Source: CAVXFS01 sp963761115
GTDB taxonomy: Bacteria; Pseudomonadota; Gammaproteobacteria; Burkholderiales; Gallionellaceae
Assembly: GCA_963761115.1 (NCBI GenBank)
Contig: CAVXFS010000003.1
Span: forward strand, 666,211-730,210
DNA: 64,000 nt
Direction of reading: 5' to 3'
Of this stretch, positions 38,087 to 48,746 are shown in pieces. Under the pieces are notes generated by a model. That model saw nothing but the letters and a program-made list of their open reading frames with translations, was not told where the DNA came from and ran no database searches. Both the position numbers and the translations under genes were made by a program. Positions within the stretch are counted from its first letter, which is position 1. Every line of letters starts with the position of its first letter.

Positions 38087-39883
38087 GTGTTAAGTAAGCT
38101 TGGTAAATACGAAATCAAGAGTGAGCTTGGCAGAGGAGCCATGGGCATAGTCTATGAGGGCTTCGACCCCTTTATTGAGCGCACCGTTGCAATAAAATCA
38201 ATTCAGAAATCGATGATCGACACCCCTGAGGCCGAGGAAATATTGAGCCGGTTTCGCCGGGAAGCCAAAGCGGCGGGTCGCCTCACTCATCCCAATATTG
38301 TTTCTGTTTATGAATACGGCGAGGATGGCGAAATGGCTTTCATCGCCATGGAGTTTATCGTCGGGACAGAGTTGAAAGTGTACTTCGATCAGGTCACGCG
38401 ATTCGAAATAAATGACAGCGTAAAAATCATGACCCAGATTCTTGAGGCGCTTGAATACTCGCATTCCCGCGGCGTGATCCACCGGGATATTAAGCCCTCA
38501 AATATCCTGATTACCCAGGATGGGCAGGTGAAAATAGCGGATTTTGGTATTGCCAGGATAGAGTCTTCAGATTTAACCCAAGTTGGTACCGTACTGGGCA
38601 CGCCGTCTTATATGTCACCTGAGCAGTTTATGGGGCTCACCGCGGATCGTCGCAGTGATATTTACTCTGCCGGCGTCATTCTCTATCAGTTTCTTACCGG
38701 GGAACGGCCATTCACCGGCAGTAACATGAACATTATCATGCATAAGGTATTGAATCAGGCGCCGACTCTCCGAACCAGAGAAAACGCGGTCTTGCCTGCA
38801 GCGCTGTGTAGCGTCGTAGAGAAAGCAATGGCAAAACGGCCTGAAGATCGGTTTCAGACAGCGGCAGAGTTTATGCAAGAACTGAAGATTGCCGTGGCAT
38901 CTACCGGTCTTGCGACCATAGCCAAATCTGCCGAAACGACGAAAATATCAGGTTCAGCGCAAGATCTGCAGAAGAGCGGCATTGGTAAAAATTCAAATAT
39001 CGAGTTCAGCATGATCGATTTTGATGCGCGTCTGGAAGAGTCACAGCGTGAAGCAGACCTCAAAGCCGGTATCGAGGATATTGGTGAACAGCAAGATAAT
39101 TCATTGCAGGAAGTCAATCAGGGATTCCATCAGTTTATTTCTTCTCAGGAAGACGTGGCAGGGACGGCAGCCGCAACCCCGGCTTCACCCAAAGTCAGTT
39201 TGCCGGTCTTCTTTCAGGGATCAAGCGAGTCAGGGCTGCTTGCCGGATTGGCGCAAGAAGCCAAAGAGAAAATGGGATCCAGACAGTCGACAATGCAGGA
39301 TGCACAGGCCAAGGCAAGGCGTGTCGATGATGCGTTAAATAGAATCATCAAGTTCTTTAATCCGTTTATCCGGCATGTGAATGAAGTGGAACCATCGATA
39401 AACCGGACCTACCGCTACGATGCGAGGACAATCTTTTCCGACCTGAAGTGGCGGGGTGCAACTGTAGATTATCGCAAGCAGAGCCTATCCGATGATGCGC
39501 TTATCGAATATGTCACTTTCAGCGTCAATCTGTACGCTCCGGAGCCGGTACAACTGAAACGCCCTTGGGTGCCCATCGAAACCCTAAAAAAAGAGCTGCA
39601 TCATCTGAGGCTGCGTCTGCTGGATGACGTGGAGACGGTCAACAAGAAGACCAGGCAGGAATGGTTGGATGCGCGTTTGGCCCCTGATTTTCCGGTGCAG
39701 ATCAGATTCCAGGGCAACTATGCCGAAACCAATATCGATGTGATGTGCCGCAATGTTGATGCATTTGGAGTGACAGTAAGCAAGTTGGAACCTGAAGTTG
39801 TGACCCCTGCATTTCTGGACGATCTTGGATTTTTTCTTCTCGGACGTTCGGATAAGTTGCCAGTTCAATTGAAGCGTGTTTAA
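38087..39883 (+). CDS. Hanks-type serine/threonine protein kinase with novel C-terminal region
   Basis: 598 residues, GTG start with GAGG 5 nt upstream. The N-terminal kinase domain (~7-270) is complete: glycine loop LGRGAMGIVYEG, VAIKS lysine, HRDIKPSNILI, DFGIARI, GTPSYMSPEQ, and the RPEDR arginine. No transmembrane helix is visible, so it is cytosolic, unlike many PknB proteins. Residues ~275-420 are polar and low in complexity. Residues ~425-598 form a separate domain of unknown function (FFNPFIRHVNEVEPSINRTY and so on). It lies between tyrS and the rpsU operon. The substrate is unknown. Confidence 0.88.
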   Translation: MLSKLGKYEIKSELGRGAMGIVYEGFDPFIERTVAIKSIQKSMIDTPEAEEILSRFRREAKAAGRLTHPNIVSVYEYGEDGEMAFIAMEFIVGTELKVYFDQVTRFEINDSVKIMTQILEALEYSHSRGVIHRDIKPSNILITQDGQVKIADFGIARIESSDLTQVGTVLGTPSYMSPEQFMGLTADRRSDIYSAGVILYQFLTGERPFTGSNMNIIMHKVLNQAPTLRTRENAVLPAALCSVVEKAMAKRPEDRFQTAAEFMQELKIAVASTGLATIAKSAETTKISGSAQDLQKSGIGKNSNIEFSMIDFDARLEESQREADLKAGIEDIGEQQDNSLQEVNQGFHQFISSQEDVAGTAAATPASPKVSLPVFFQGSSESGLLAGLAQEAKEKMGSRQSTMQDAQAKARRVDDALNRIIKFFNPFIRHVNEVEPSINRTYRYDARTIFSDLKWRGATVDYRKQSLSDDALIEYVTFSVNLYAPEPVQLKRPWVPIETLKKELHHLRLRLLDDVETVNKKTRQEWLDARLAPDFPVQIRFQGNYAETNIDVMCRNVDAFGVTVSKLEPEVVTPAFLDDLGFFLLGRSDKLPVQLKRV

Positions 39884-39950
39884 TGGGATATGCATGTATT
39901 CACCAGAATCCGGGTCTGAAAAGCCTGAATTTCGGTTCGGTAGATTATAG

Positions 39951-39979
39951 TTGTGGTAGGGAAGGCCTTTTGTTAGAAT
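39951..39979 (+). promoter_or_regulatory. Candidate promoter of the rpsU-yqeY-dnaG-rpoD operon
   Basis: TTGTGG (39951-39956) and TAGAAT (39974-39979) with a 17-bp spacer, 36 bp before the rpsU start. The TGT before the -10 box adds an extended -10-like element. Confidence 0.55.
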
Positions 39980-40015
39980 CGCGCCCTCAATTTTTTTGTA
40001 GAAGGTAGTTTGTTT

Positions 40016-40228
40016 ATGACAACAGTACGTGTTAAAGAGAATGAGCCGTTCGAAGTGGCGATGCGTCGTTTCAAGCGTTCCGTGGAAAAGACCGGTCTGC
40101 TGACCGATTTGCGCGCACGCGAATTTTACGAGAAGCCAACCGCGGAGCGTAAGCGCAAGCTGGCTGCTGCCGTGAAGCGCCATTACAAGCGCCTGATGAG
40201 CCAGGTTCTCCCTCCAAAACTCTATTGA
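40016..40228 (+). CDS. rpsU: 30S ribosomal protein S21
   Basis: 70 residues, standard size. MTTVRVKENEPFEVAMRRFK and EKTGLLTDLRAREFYEKP are diagnostic; the C-terminus is strongly basic. ATG 40016 has GAAGG 10 nt upstream; a TTG two codons earlier is less likely. First gene of the macromolecular-synthesis operon. Confidence 0.96.
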   Translation: MTTVRVKENEPFEVAMRRFKRSVEKTGLLTDLRAREFYEKPTAERKRKLAAAVKRHYKRLMSQVLPPKLY

Positions 40229-40271
40229 TTGACCCGCTGCGCCCGTCTCGGGCGTTGTGGTCGGTTTTGAT

Positions 40272-40719
40272 ATGAGTCTCAAGCAGCAAATTACTGAAGA
40301 CATGAAAACCGCGATGCGCGCCAAGGAAACGGCGCGTCTCGGGGCTATTCGTCTATTGCTCGCCGCGATGAAGCAGCGCGAAGTGGACGAGCGCATTGAA
40401 TTGTCGGATGCGGATGTGGTCGCCATCATCGAAAAGATGAACAAGCAGCGGCGCGATTCCATCAGTCAATACGAAGCGGCGGGACGCCAGGATTTGGCGG
40501 ACGTCGAAAAGTTTGAAATGAGCGTGTTGGCCGCCTACATGCCGCAACAGCTCAGCGAAGCGGAAATTGCTACGGCTATTGCCGAGGCGATTGCAGCGAC
40601 CGGCTGCGGCCAGTCAGCAAGACATGGGTAAGGTGATGGGAGTGCTCAAACCCAAGCTGGCCGGACGCGCCGATATGGGCAAGGTTTCTGCCCTGATAAA
40701 AGCGCGGCTATCAAATTAG
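40272..40719 (+). CDS. yqeY: GatB/YqeY domain protein (one frameshift)
   Basis: 148 residues when joined. MSLKQQITEDMKTAMRAKE, RLLLAAMKQREVDERIEL and VLAAYMPQQLSEAEI fit the YqeY family, a tRNA-amidotransferase-tail-like domain. A single frame change near 40602 (in a GC-rich ACCGGCTGCGG) leads to the normal C-terminus QQDMGKVMGVLKPKLAGRA, then DMGKVSALIKARL, with stop at 40717. Between rpsU and dnaG, its usual place in proteobacteria. Confidence 0.88.
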
Positions 40720-40821
40720 TTTCTGGCAAAATAGTCTCCGGTTAAACCACGCTGCGCGATACCCCGTATCCTGATTCCGAAGGATGGGGCGTGTCGAACT
40801 TGACGAGAGGGCGGTGCTGGC

Positions 40822-42537
40822 GTGATTCCAAAAAACTTCATTCAGGATCTGCTTAATCGTCTCGACATCGTTGATGTGGTCGAGCGCTATGTTCCGCTCA
40901 AGAAAGCCGGCGCGAATTTCGTGGCCTGCTGCCCGTTCCATAACGAAAAATCCCCTTCATTTACCGTAAGCCAGACCAAACAGTTCTATCACTGTTTTGG
41001 CTGCGGCGCGCACGGCACGGCAATTGGTTTTGTGATGGAACATGCCGGACTCGGCTATGTCGATGCGATCGAGGAACTGGCGCGCGGCGTGGGTCTGGAG
41101 GTTCCGCATGAGCGGCAGGCAGCGGGTGAGGCATACCAGAAAGTTGCGCCGGATCTGTATGAAGTGATGCAAACCGCCACCCGTTATTACCGCGAGCAAC
41201 TCAAACAAAATCAGCGTGCGATCGACTATCTCAAGCAGCGTGGCCTGAGCGGGGAGATTGCTGCGAAATTCGGCATCGGCTATGCCCCGGACGGCTGGCA
41301 GAATCTCGCTGCCGCGTTCCCGAATTATCAGGATGAAACCCTGAACGAAACCGGCCTGGTGATCACCGGCGATGAGGGGAAACGCTACGACCGGTTTCGT
41401 GACCGCATCATGTTCCCGATCGTCAATGTGCGCGCCCAGGTCATCGGTTTTGGCGGGCGGGTGCTGGACAAGGGCGAGCCCAAGTACCTGAACTCGCCGG
41501 AAACCCCTCTGTTTGAGAAAGGCCACGAACTGTACGGTCTGTATCAGGCGCAAAAAGCCATTCGAGCCGGGCAACAGGTGTTGGTGGTCGAAGGTTACAT
41601 GGACGTGGTGGCGCTGGCGCAACACGGTGTGGAATATGCCGTTGCGACCCTGGGCACGGCGACCACTCCGTACCATGTGCAAAAATTATTGCGCCTCACC
41701 GAACACATCGTATTCTGTTTTGACGGCGACAAGGCTGGGCAGCGCGCGGCCTGGCGCGCTCTGGAAAACGCATTGCCATATCTGCAAGACGGCAAGCGCA
41801 TCAGCTTTTTATTCCTGCCGGTCGAACATGACCCGGACAGCTTCATTCGCGAATTCGGCAGGGAGGCTTTTGAGCAGCACATCCGGGAAGCCATGCCACT
41901 GTCGTCCTACCTGTTGCGTGAAGTCAGTACTGGCCTGGATTTGGCTACCCAGGAAGGCCGCAACCAGCTATTGCAACGCGCCAAACCGTTGCTGACCGCG
42001 ATTGTCGCGCCGGCCACGGCGTTGCTGCTGCGCAAGGAAGTTGCCGCACTTTCAGGTGTCAGCCAGGCCGAATTGGAAGCGCTGTATGAGATTAAACCGG
42101 TTGCGCGCAGTCCGCGTATCGCTTTTCAAAAAGCCGGGCGTGCCCCGCCTTCCGCACACCGTTTGTTGTTGCAATGCCTGATTGCGCAGCCCGAGTTGGG
42201 GCAGCAAATGCCGAGCGAATGGCATGAGAACGGGGCTGAGGCCGAGGCCGTTCTGGCCGTTCTGATGGTATTGCGTGAAACTGATTTTACTCTGAGCAGT
42301 CCTACCCTTACGCAATTGTTTCAAGGAACGGTGCATGAAAAAACCTTGGCTGCGGCTGAAGCCGATATGCTGAATTGGGGCGAGGGATTTGACGTTCATG
42401 GCGAGTTTTCTGGAATTGTCAGCAAATTTAACGAAGGACAACGCCGCCAGCAGCGCCAATTGCTGGAAGCCAAAGGTTTATCCAATCTGACTGCCCCGGA
42501 ACGCGAACAATACCGGCTTTTGCAGCAAAGAGTCTAA
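40822..42537 (+). CDS. dnaG: DNA primase
   Basis: 571 residues, intact, with a GTG start (VIPKNFIQDLLNRLDIVDVV). Synthesises RNA primers at the replication fork. The N-terminal CHC2 zinc finger is CCPFHNEKSPSF...CFGCGAHG. The TOPRIM core shows VVEGYMDVVALAQHG (catalytic Glu) and FCFDGDKAGQRAAWRALE (DXD). The C-terminal ~150 residues bind the DnaB helicase and are, as usual, poorly conserved. The operon order rpsU-yqeY-dnaG-rpoD is standard. Confidence 0.95.
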   Translation: MIPKNFIQDLLNRLDIVDVVERYVPLKKAGANFVACCPFHNEKSPSFTVSQTKQFYHCFGCGAHGTAIGFVMEHAGLGYVDAIEELARGVGLEVPHERQAAGEAYQKVAPDLYEVMQTATRYYREQLKQNQRAIDYLKQRGLSGEIAAKFGIGYAPDGWQNLAAAFPNYQDETLNETGLVITGDEGKRYDRFRDRIMFPIVNVRAQVIGFGGRVLDKGEPKYLNSPETPLFEKGHELYGLYQAQKAIRAGQQVLVVEGYMDVVALAQHGVEYAVATLGTATTPYHVQKLLRLTEHIVFCFDGDKAGQRAAWRALENALPYLQDGKRISFLFLPVEHDPDSFIREFGREAFEQHIREAMPLSSYLLREVSTGLDLATQEGRNQLLQRAKPLLTAIVAPATALLLRKEVAALSGVSQAELEALYEIKPVARSPRIAFQKAGRAPPSAHRLLLQCLIAQPELGQQMPSEWHENGAEAEAVLAVLMVLRETDFTLSSPTLTQLFQGTVHEKTLAAAEADMLNWGEGFDVHGEFSGIVSKFNEGQRRQQRQLLEAKGLSNLTAPEREQYRLLQQRV

Positions 42538-42617
42538 CTGGTCAACGCGGGTTATTTGACGGTTGGCTACGCAAAGCTAAACATCTAGTCCGGTTAGGAA
42601 AATTTGTTGTAATCGGG

Positions 42618-42623
42618 TATAAT
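42618..42623 (+). promoter_or_regulatory. Candidate -10 box of an internal rpoD promoter
   Basis: A perfect TATAAT lies 78 bp before the rpoD start in the 160-bp dnaG-rpoD gap. No good -35 hexamer is at 16-18 bp; TTAGGA at 42594-42599 (18 bp) is the best match. Confidence 0.4.
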
Positions 42624-42700
42624 TCGCCGCTTTTCTGCGGGATCAACGGCCTCAGAGCATTTGAATGCAACAAGGTCATACGCAATTTAGGAATATGAAC

Positions 42701-44638
<1,938 letters not shown>

Positions 44639-44661
44639 GTTGGCAACAGCTAAACTTTTTC

Positions 44662-44738
44662 GGGCCCTTAGCTCAGTTGGTTAGAGCAGAGGACTCATAA
44701 TCCTTTGGTCCGCGGTTCAAGTCCGCGAGGGCCCACCA
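44662..44738 (+). tRNA. tRNA with CAT anticodon (Met or lysidine-modified Ile2)
   Basis: 77 nt including an encoded CCA. Acceptor GGGCCCT pairs with AGGGCCC; D-arm TAGCTCAGTTGGTTAGAGCA; anticodon arm GAGGA-CTCATAA-TCCTT; T-arm CCGCGGTTCAAGTCCGCGA. The TTAGCTCAG...GACTCATAATC pattern recalls E. coli ileX, so a lysidine-type isoleucine tRNA is possible, but elongator methionine cannot be excluded by eye. Immediately downstream of rpoD. Confidence 0.93.
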
Positions 44739-45532
44739 ACAATCAAGCACTTACAGCAATATAGTGCTTATGCAACGCAAGCGTTTAGATAGAAATTGGT
44801 AGCATTATGAATATGTCTCTTGGACTATATTGTGAATAAACTAAACAAAGCAAAATTGGAAGTTGAACTTATCCCAGTTAAATCCTGGGGGAAAAATGTC
44901 CAGGCTGTTGTATCACAACATATTTGGCTGGATTTACGTTGGAAATTCAAAGCTACAAGATTTTCAAGGGACCTGGCAGAACCAGTTCGTGATCATTTGG
45001 TTTGCGAAATTTGCAATGAAAAGAATGCGGATTTGCATTTGGACGAAATATGGAATTTCGATAATGCAAAGCAAATTCAAAAATTAGTTGGCTTAACTGC
45101 AATTTGTGAGAAATGCTTCAATGCTATTCATTTTGGCAGGGCAGTTAAGCTGGGTTTGGGAGAAGCTGCAAAAGAACAGCTTATGAAAGTAAATAATTGG
45201 ACTGAAGAGCAATTAAATGCCCACCTTGAAAATGCTATGAAACTTTGGCAGACAAGAAACGAATTCAATTACGAATTGGATTTGACATGGTTACAAAAAG
45301 AAAATTTGGTGCAAGAAGATGAGATTCATTGGTCCTCGTTAAACAAGCCTAATGAAGTTTATGACGGCATAGGTGCAGACCAAATGCTTCGATACCTGTT
45401 CTCAAGCGGCAAATTGTGAAAGCTAAAAAGTAGACTACTGCTATTGCAAGTTAAATACACGGCATGGAGTAGTTAGAAATTTATAAATACCGTCATAAAA
45501 CACAAAGTTATTTGTTTATGGCACACCAACAA
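44734..45532. mobile_element. ~790-bp AT-rich insertion at the tRNA 3' end
   Basis: CACCAACAA occurs at 44734-44742 (tRNA 3' end plus 4 nt) and again at 45524-45532, directly before the T-rich hairpin that looks like the tRNA's own terminator. The sequence between is much richer in A and T than the flanks and holds one gene. This is what integration at a tRNA 3' end leaves, with a 9-bp direct repeat as att-like sites. No integrase is present. Confidence 0.55.
44820..45419 (+). CDS. HNH/zinc-ribbon-like hypothetical protein in AT-rich insert
   Basis: 199 residues from TTG 44820; a GTG at 44832 (giving VNKLNKAKLEVELIPVKSW) is also possible, and no ATG is in frame. Residues ~60-115 carry CEIC...LHLDEIWNFD...AICEKCFNAIHFGRA. 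This is the pattern of a small HNH-like family in which two CXXC pairs hold zinc; here the usual histidine after the second pair (CXXCH) is phenylalanine, so nuclease activity may be lost. The rest is charged and helical. Codon use is strongly A/T-biased compared with neighbours, a sign of horizontal transfer. Function not known. Confidence 0.6.
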   Translation: MDYIVNKLNKAKLEVELIPVKSWGKNVQAVVSQHIWLDLRWKFKATRFSRDLAEPVRDHLVCEICNEKNADLHLDEIWNFDNAKQIQKLVGLTAICEKCFNAIHFGRAVKLGLGEAAKEQLMKVNNWTEEQLNAHLENAMKLWQTRNEFNYELDLTWLQKENLVQEDEIHWSSLNKPNEVYDGIGADQMLRYLFSSGKL

Positions 45533-45562
45533 AAAAGCCTGCAGAAATGCAGGCCTTTTTTT
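45531..45562 (+). terminator. Intrinsic terminator, probably of the rpoD-tRNA unit, displaced by the insert
   Basis: GCCTGCA (45537-45543) and TGCAGGC (45548-45554) form a stem with a GAAA loop, preceded by A6 and followed by T7. Confidence 0.85.
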
Positions 45563-45737
45563 GTCTGGTAAATCATTATCAGACACGATGCTTGAGCAAT
45601 CCCTTGGCATGCACAAAGGCAGATAGCTGCTTATGGAAGGTGTCGTTTATGGTGGTTAAAAACGAATGCCAGAAAAGTCTCAATACGGCACCGAATATAT
45701 TTCGTTCAGTCTGCCCATTCGCGTAATTAGATTTTCA

Positions 45738-45766
45738 TGTAACCTTTTTTAAGTCCTCCGCGAATA
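45738..45766 (+). promoter_or_regulatory. ECF SigF-type promoter of the bufferin operon
   Basis: TGTAACC (45738-45744), a 16-bp spacer, then CGAATA (45761-45766). The same two boxes with the same spacing precede msrB. They fit the GTAACC-N16-CGAA pattern I recall for SigF of Caulobacter. The bufA start is 144 bp downstream. Confidence 0.75.
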
Positions 45767-45909
45767 TACCGATGCGTGGATCAAAGGCCGGGAGGTGATC
45801 AAGGCCGGTGAACTTGAATCTGTGCATTTTGCTGCAAGAAGATTTGGCTTTCTCCGACATGAGGTCGGAAGCAAGCTCTCCGTTATCAACCAACATAAAG
45901 GGTATTACC

Positions 45910-46176
45910 ATGAAAAACAGTCACATTCTCTCCGCCGCAATGGGTAGTTTACTGGTGCTGGGCCTGGCCAGCGGCAACGCATACGCAGCCGATAAAAAAG
46001 TGGAAATGGAAAAATGCTTTGGCATCGCCAAGGCGGGCATGAATGATTGCTCCAGCAACAAGAGCGCCCATTCCTGTGCCGGTCAGGCCACCAAGAACAA
46101 TGACCCGATGGATTTTGTTGCCGTGCCCAAGGGTACCTGCAACAAGATCGCCGGTGGCATGCTGAAGACCATGTAA
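45910..46176 (+). CDS. bufA1: Bufferin precursor BufA1 (DUF2282), first copy
   Basis: 88 residues. Sec signal peptide of ~26 residues ending NAYA. The mature part has four cysteines in the order KCFGIAKAGMNDCSS, HSCAG and KGTCNKI, the DUF2282 pattern. Bufferins are exported metallophore peptides whose cysteines are converted to thiooxazole groups by an MNIO enzyme, and they buffer copper in the periplasm (family knowledge). AAAGGG lies 7 nt before ATG. The TAA overlaps the bufB ATG by one base (TAATG), coupling peptide and enzyme. Confidence 0.9.
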   Translation: MKNSHILSAAMGSLLVLGLASGNAYAADKKVEMEKCFGIAKAGMNDCSSNKSAHSCAGQATKNNDPMDFVAVPKGTCNKIAGGMLKTM

Positions 46177-47037
46177 TGAAAATGCCCGCAAACCTTATAT
46201 TGCCGTGCAGCGCCGGTATAGGCTTGCGGGCGCCTCATTACCATGAGGTATTGAATACCTTACCCAAGCTGGGCTGGGTTGAAGTGCACAGCGAGAATTT
46301 CTTCGGGGGCGGCGCACCCCTACGTACCCTGAGCAGGGTATGCGAACACTATCCCGTCAGCCTGCATGGCGTCGGCATGGGACTGGCTTCCGACCACCCC
46401 GCTAGATCAGGAACATCTGACCGCCTTGCGGCGCCTGTGCGATACAGTGCAGCCCGCCGCGGTATCGGAACACCTGTGCTGGAATACTGCAGGCGACAAC
46501 ACCAACGGCAAGCAGACGGTGATCAATGACCTGCTACCGTTTCCCTACACGCAGGAAGCACTGTCCAACGTGATCAGCCGCGTGGAGCAGGTGCAGGAAA
46601 AACTTGGCCGCCAATTGCTGGTGGAAAACCTTTCCAGCTACTTGTCGTTCACGCAAAGTGAAATGAGCGAGGGAGAATTCCTGGCCGAGCTGACTAGGCG
46701 CACCGGCTGCGGCATCCTGTTCGATGTGGAAAACCTATATGTGAATGCGCGCAATCTGGGCGTGGATGCAGAGACATTCATCAGGACCATCCCTGCCAAT
46801 GCGGTGAAGGAATATCACCTGGCCGGGTTCAGCACCCGGGACGGCTGTCTGGTCGATACCCATGACCATCCGGTCTATCCCGAAGTCTGGAAGCTGTACG
46901 AGTTTGCGCTGCAGCACATCGGCCCGCGCCCCACGCTGATCGAATGGGACAGCGACATTCCGGCCTTGCCGGTATTGATGGGTGAGGCGGCAAAAGCACA
47001 GCAGCGATTGGAGAATTGTCATGCCTGCGCTGAGTGA
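46176..47037 (+). CDS. bufB: MNIO-family peptide-modifying oxidase BufB (DUF692; one frameshift)
   Basis: About 286 residues. A multinuclear non-haem iron oxidase that modifies cysteines of BufA. TIM-barrel features: GIGLRAPHYHEVL, VEVHSENFFG, PVSLHGVGMGLAS, SEHLCW, LLVENLSSYL, LFDVENLYVNARN, EYHLAGFS, DTHDHPV and LIEWDSDIPALPVL. The His, Glu and Asp residues that bind iron are present. A frame change at the CCCC near 46397 is needed; removing one C restores SDHPLDQEHL. It overlaps bufC by 17 nt. Confidence 0.9.
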
Positions 47038-47806
47038 CGAGTCTGTCCGATTTCGCCTGCGCCATCGTGCGCGGCGACGAGCCTTCGCCGCAGATAGATA
47101 AGAGCTATCCGCATTATTCTGTCGCGACGTGCCATCGAGGTTTACCGCAACAATTATCGGGGCAATCTGCACGACACGCTGGCGGGTGCGTATCCGGTCA
47201 TCGAGCAGCTTGTCGGCGATGATTTTTTTCGTTTCATGACGAGGAAGTTCATCGAACAACATCCCTCGCGCAGCGGTAACCTGCATCACTACGGCGCGGA
47301 GATGGCTGATTTTGTTGCGGCCTTCGAACCCGCCCAGGGGCTGCCTTACCTGCCTGATGTGGCGGCACTGGAATGGGCCTGTCCACCGCGCCTATTTTGC
47401 GGAGGATGTACCCACGTTGGACATCGCGAAACTGGCGCAGATACCACCCGAACAATATCCCGACCTGATCCTGCATACCCATCCGTCCTGTCATCTGGTG
47501 CGCTCACCTTATCCGGTTGTCGATATCTGGCGTGCTCACCAACCCGGCGCGGGCGTCGATTTCCAGATCGATCTGGATAGTGGCGCAAGCATTGCGCTGG
47601 TCAATCGCAAGGATGATGTTGTCATCGTCAACGAATTATCGGCGGCAGATGCCGACTGGCTGCAGGCAATACAGCCGGAGCTCCGCTGGGAGAGGCAACT
47701 GCTGTCGCACTGGAACGCCATCCCGGACTTTGATCTGCAGGGCCTATTGTTGAATCTGGTCGCGCAAGGTGTGCTGACCGATATAAATTTGAGGGAGAAA
47801 ACATGA
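47021..47806 (+). CDS. bufC: BufC/HvfC-type DUF2063 partner protein (frameshifted)
   Basis: About 255 residues. Binds the precursor peptide and cooperates with BufB (known for the family). The N-terminal DUF2063 domain begins MPALSDE, then SLSDFACAIVRGDEP, YRNNYRGNLHDTLAGAYPVI, VGDDFFRFMTRKFIEQHPS and FVAAFEPAQGLPYLPDVAALEWA. The C-terminal domain (HRAYFAEDV ... LREKT) completes it. The frame changes near 47040, 47105 and 47385. It overlaps the doxX start by 4 nt. Confidence 0.87.
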
Positions 47807-48259
47807 ATCTGTTAAAGCGCATTGCCCGGTTTTATTTTTCCGCGTCGCATCTGCCGGAATGTCTGGCACCTCTGATGGATCTGGGTCTGAGGTTCTATCT
47901 TGCGAATGTGTTTTTCAAATCGGGCTGGACCAAGATACAAAGCTGGGACAGCACGCTGTACCTGTTCAACGATGTCTATCATGTGCCGCTACTGCCCCCG
48001 GCGGTGGCCGCCACCATGGCGGCCAGCGCGGAACTCGGCTTGTCCGTGCTGCTGGTGCTGGGCCTGTTCGGCCGCTTTGCCGCATCCGGGCTTGTTCATC
48101 CTCAATATTGTCGCGGTGATTTCCTATGCCGACCTGAGCGAGGCGGGGCTGAACCAGCATTTGTCCTGGGGTATCCTGCTTGCTGTGTTGCTGATACTGA
48201 GTCGCGGGCAATGGTCGATTGATGCATGGCTGGAAAATCGGTTACGAAAATCCATATAG
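47803..48259 (+). CDS. DoxX-family membrane protein of the bufferin operon (one frameshift)
   Basis: About 150 residues with four predicted membrane helices. DoxX pattern: LGLRFYLANVFFKSGWTKIQSW, AATMAASAELGLSVLLVLGL, and, after a frame change near 48092 (CCGGGCTTGTTCATCC), FILNIVAVISYADLSEA and HLSWGILLAVLLILSRGQWS. DoxX/TQO-type subunits often accompany bufferin and Hvf operons and may couple modification or export to the quinone pool; this is inference. The first of the listed segments is quoted in two pieces of under 20 residues in reality. Its ATG overlaps the end of bufC. Confidence 0.85.
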
Positions 48260-48377
48260 GAATCTCGTGTCTGTACGCAGAAGACAATCCGGGTTGGCAA
48301 TGGTAAAGTCCTGATGCAGTGTGCATGGATGCGTGAAAGCGCCTGACGAGTTGTTTAACCTGAAAGGAATCCTGAAT

Positions 48378-48668
48378 ATGAAAGGCCAACGCCCTCTTGT
48401 TATCACCGCCCTCACCAGTCTGCTCGCACTGGGCATCAGCACTGCAGCAGTTTCAGCACAAGCCGCCGATGAGGAAAAATGTTTCGGTATTGCCAAGGCT
48501 GGCCAGAATGCATGCAACAGCAATCCGAAAATGCACTCCTGCGCCGGACATTCAAAAGTCGATAACGATCCCAACGATTTCATACCCGTTCCAGTGGGTA
48601 CCTGCCTGAAGGTCGGCGGCAGGCTGGAACCAGCCGGAGACAAGTCCGTACCCGTTGAAAAGATGTAA
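48378..48668 (+). CDS. Second bufferin precursor (DUF2282)
   Basis: 96 residues. Signal peptide of ~29 residues (ending AQA). The core repeats the first precursor: EKCFGIAKAGQNACNSN, HSCAGH, DNDPNDFIPVPVGTC, so the same four cysteines are kept. The C-terminal tail (RLEPAGDKSVPVEKM) is extended and differs. A 118-bp gap separates it from doxX, with AAAGGA before the ATG, so it may be the last gene of the operon or have its own promoter; none resembling the SigF pattern is seen there. Confidence 0.88.
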   Translation: MKGQRPLVITALTSLLALGISTAAVSAQAADEEKCFGIAKAGQNACNSNPKMHSCAGHSKVDNDPNDFIPVPVGTCLKVGGRLEPAGDKSVPVEKM

Positions 48669-48746
48669 ATGTGTCAGGAAAGTGCGGTGCAACTATAATG
48701 CGGTTTCGCTTGGCACAACTATTTTTGACACACGGAATGATTGGTA

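Noticed and set aside
44739..45523. Integrase or transposase in the tRNA-adjacent insert
   Set aside because: All frames were read; only the HNH-like gene is present, with no tyrosine-recombinase or DDE motifs.
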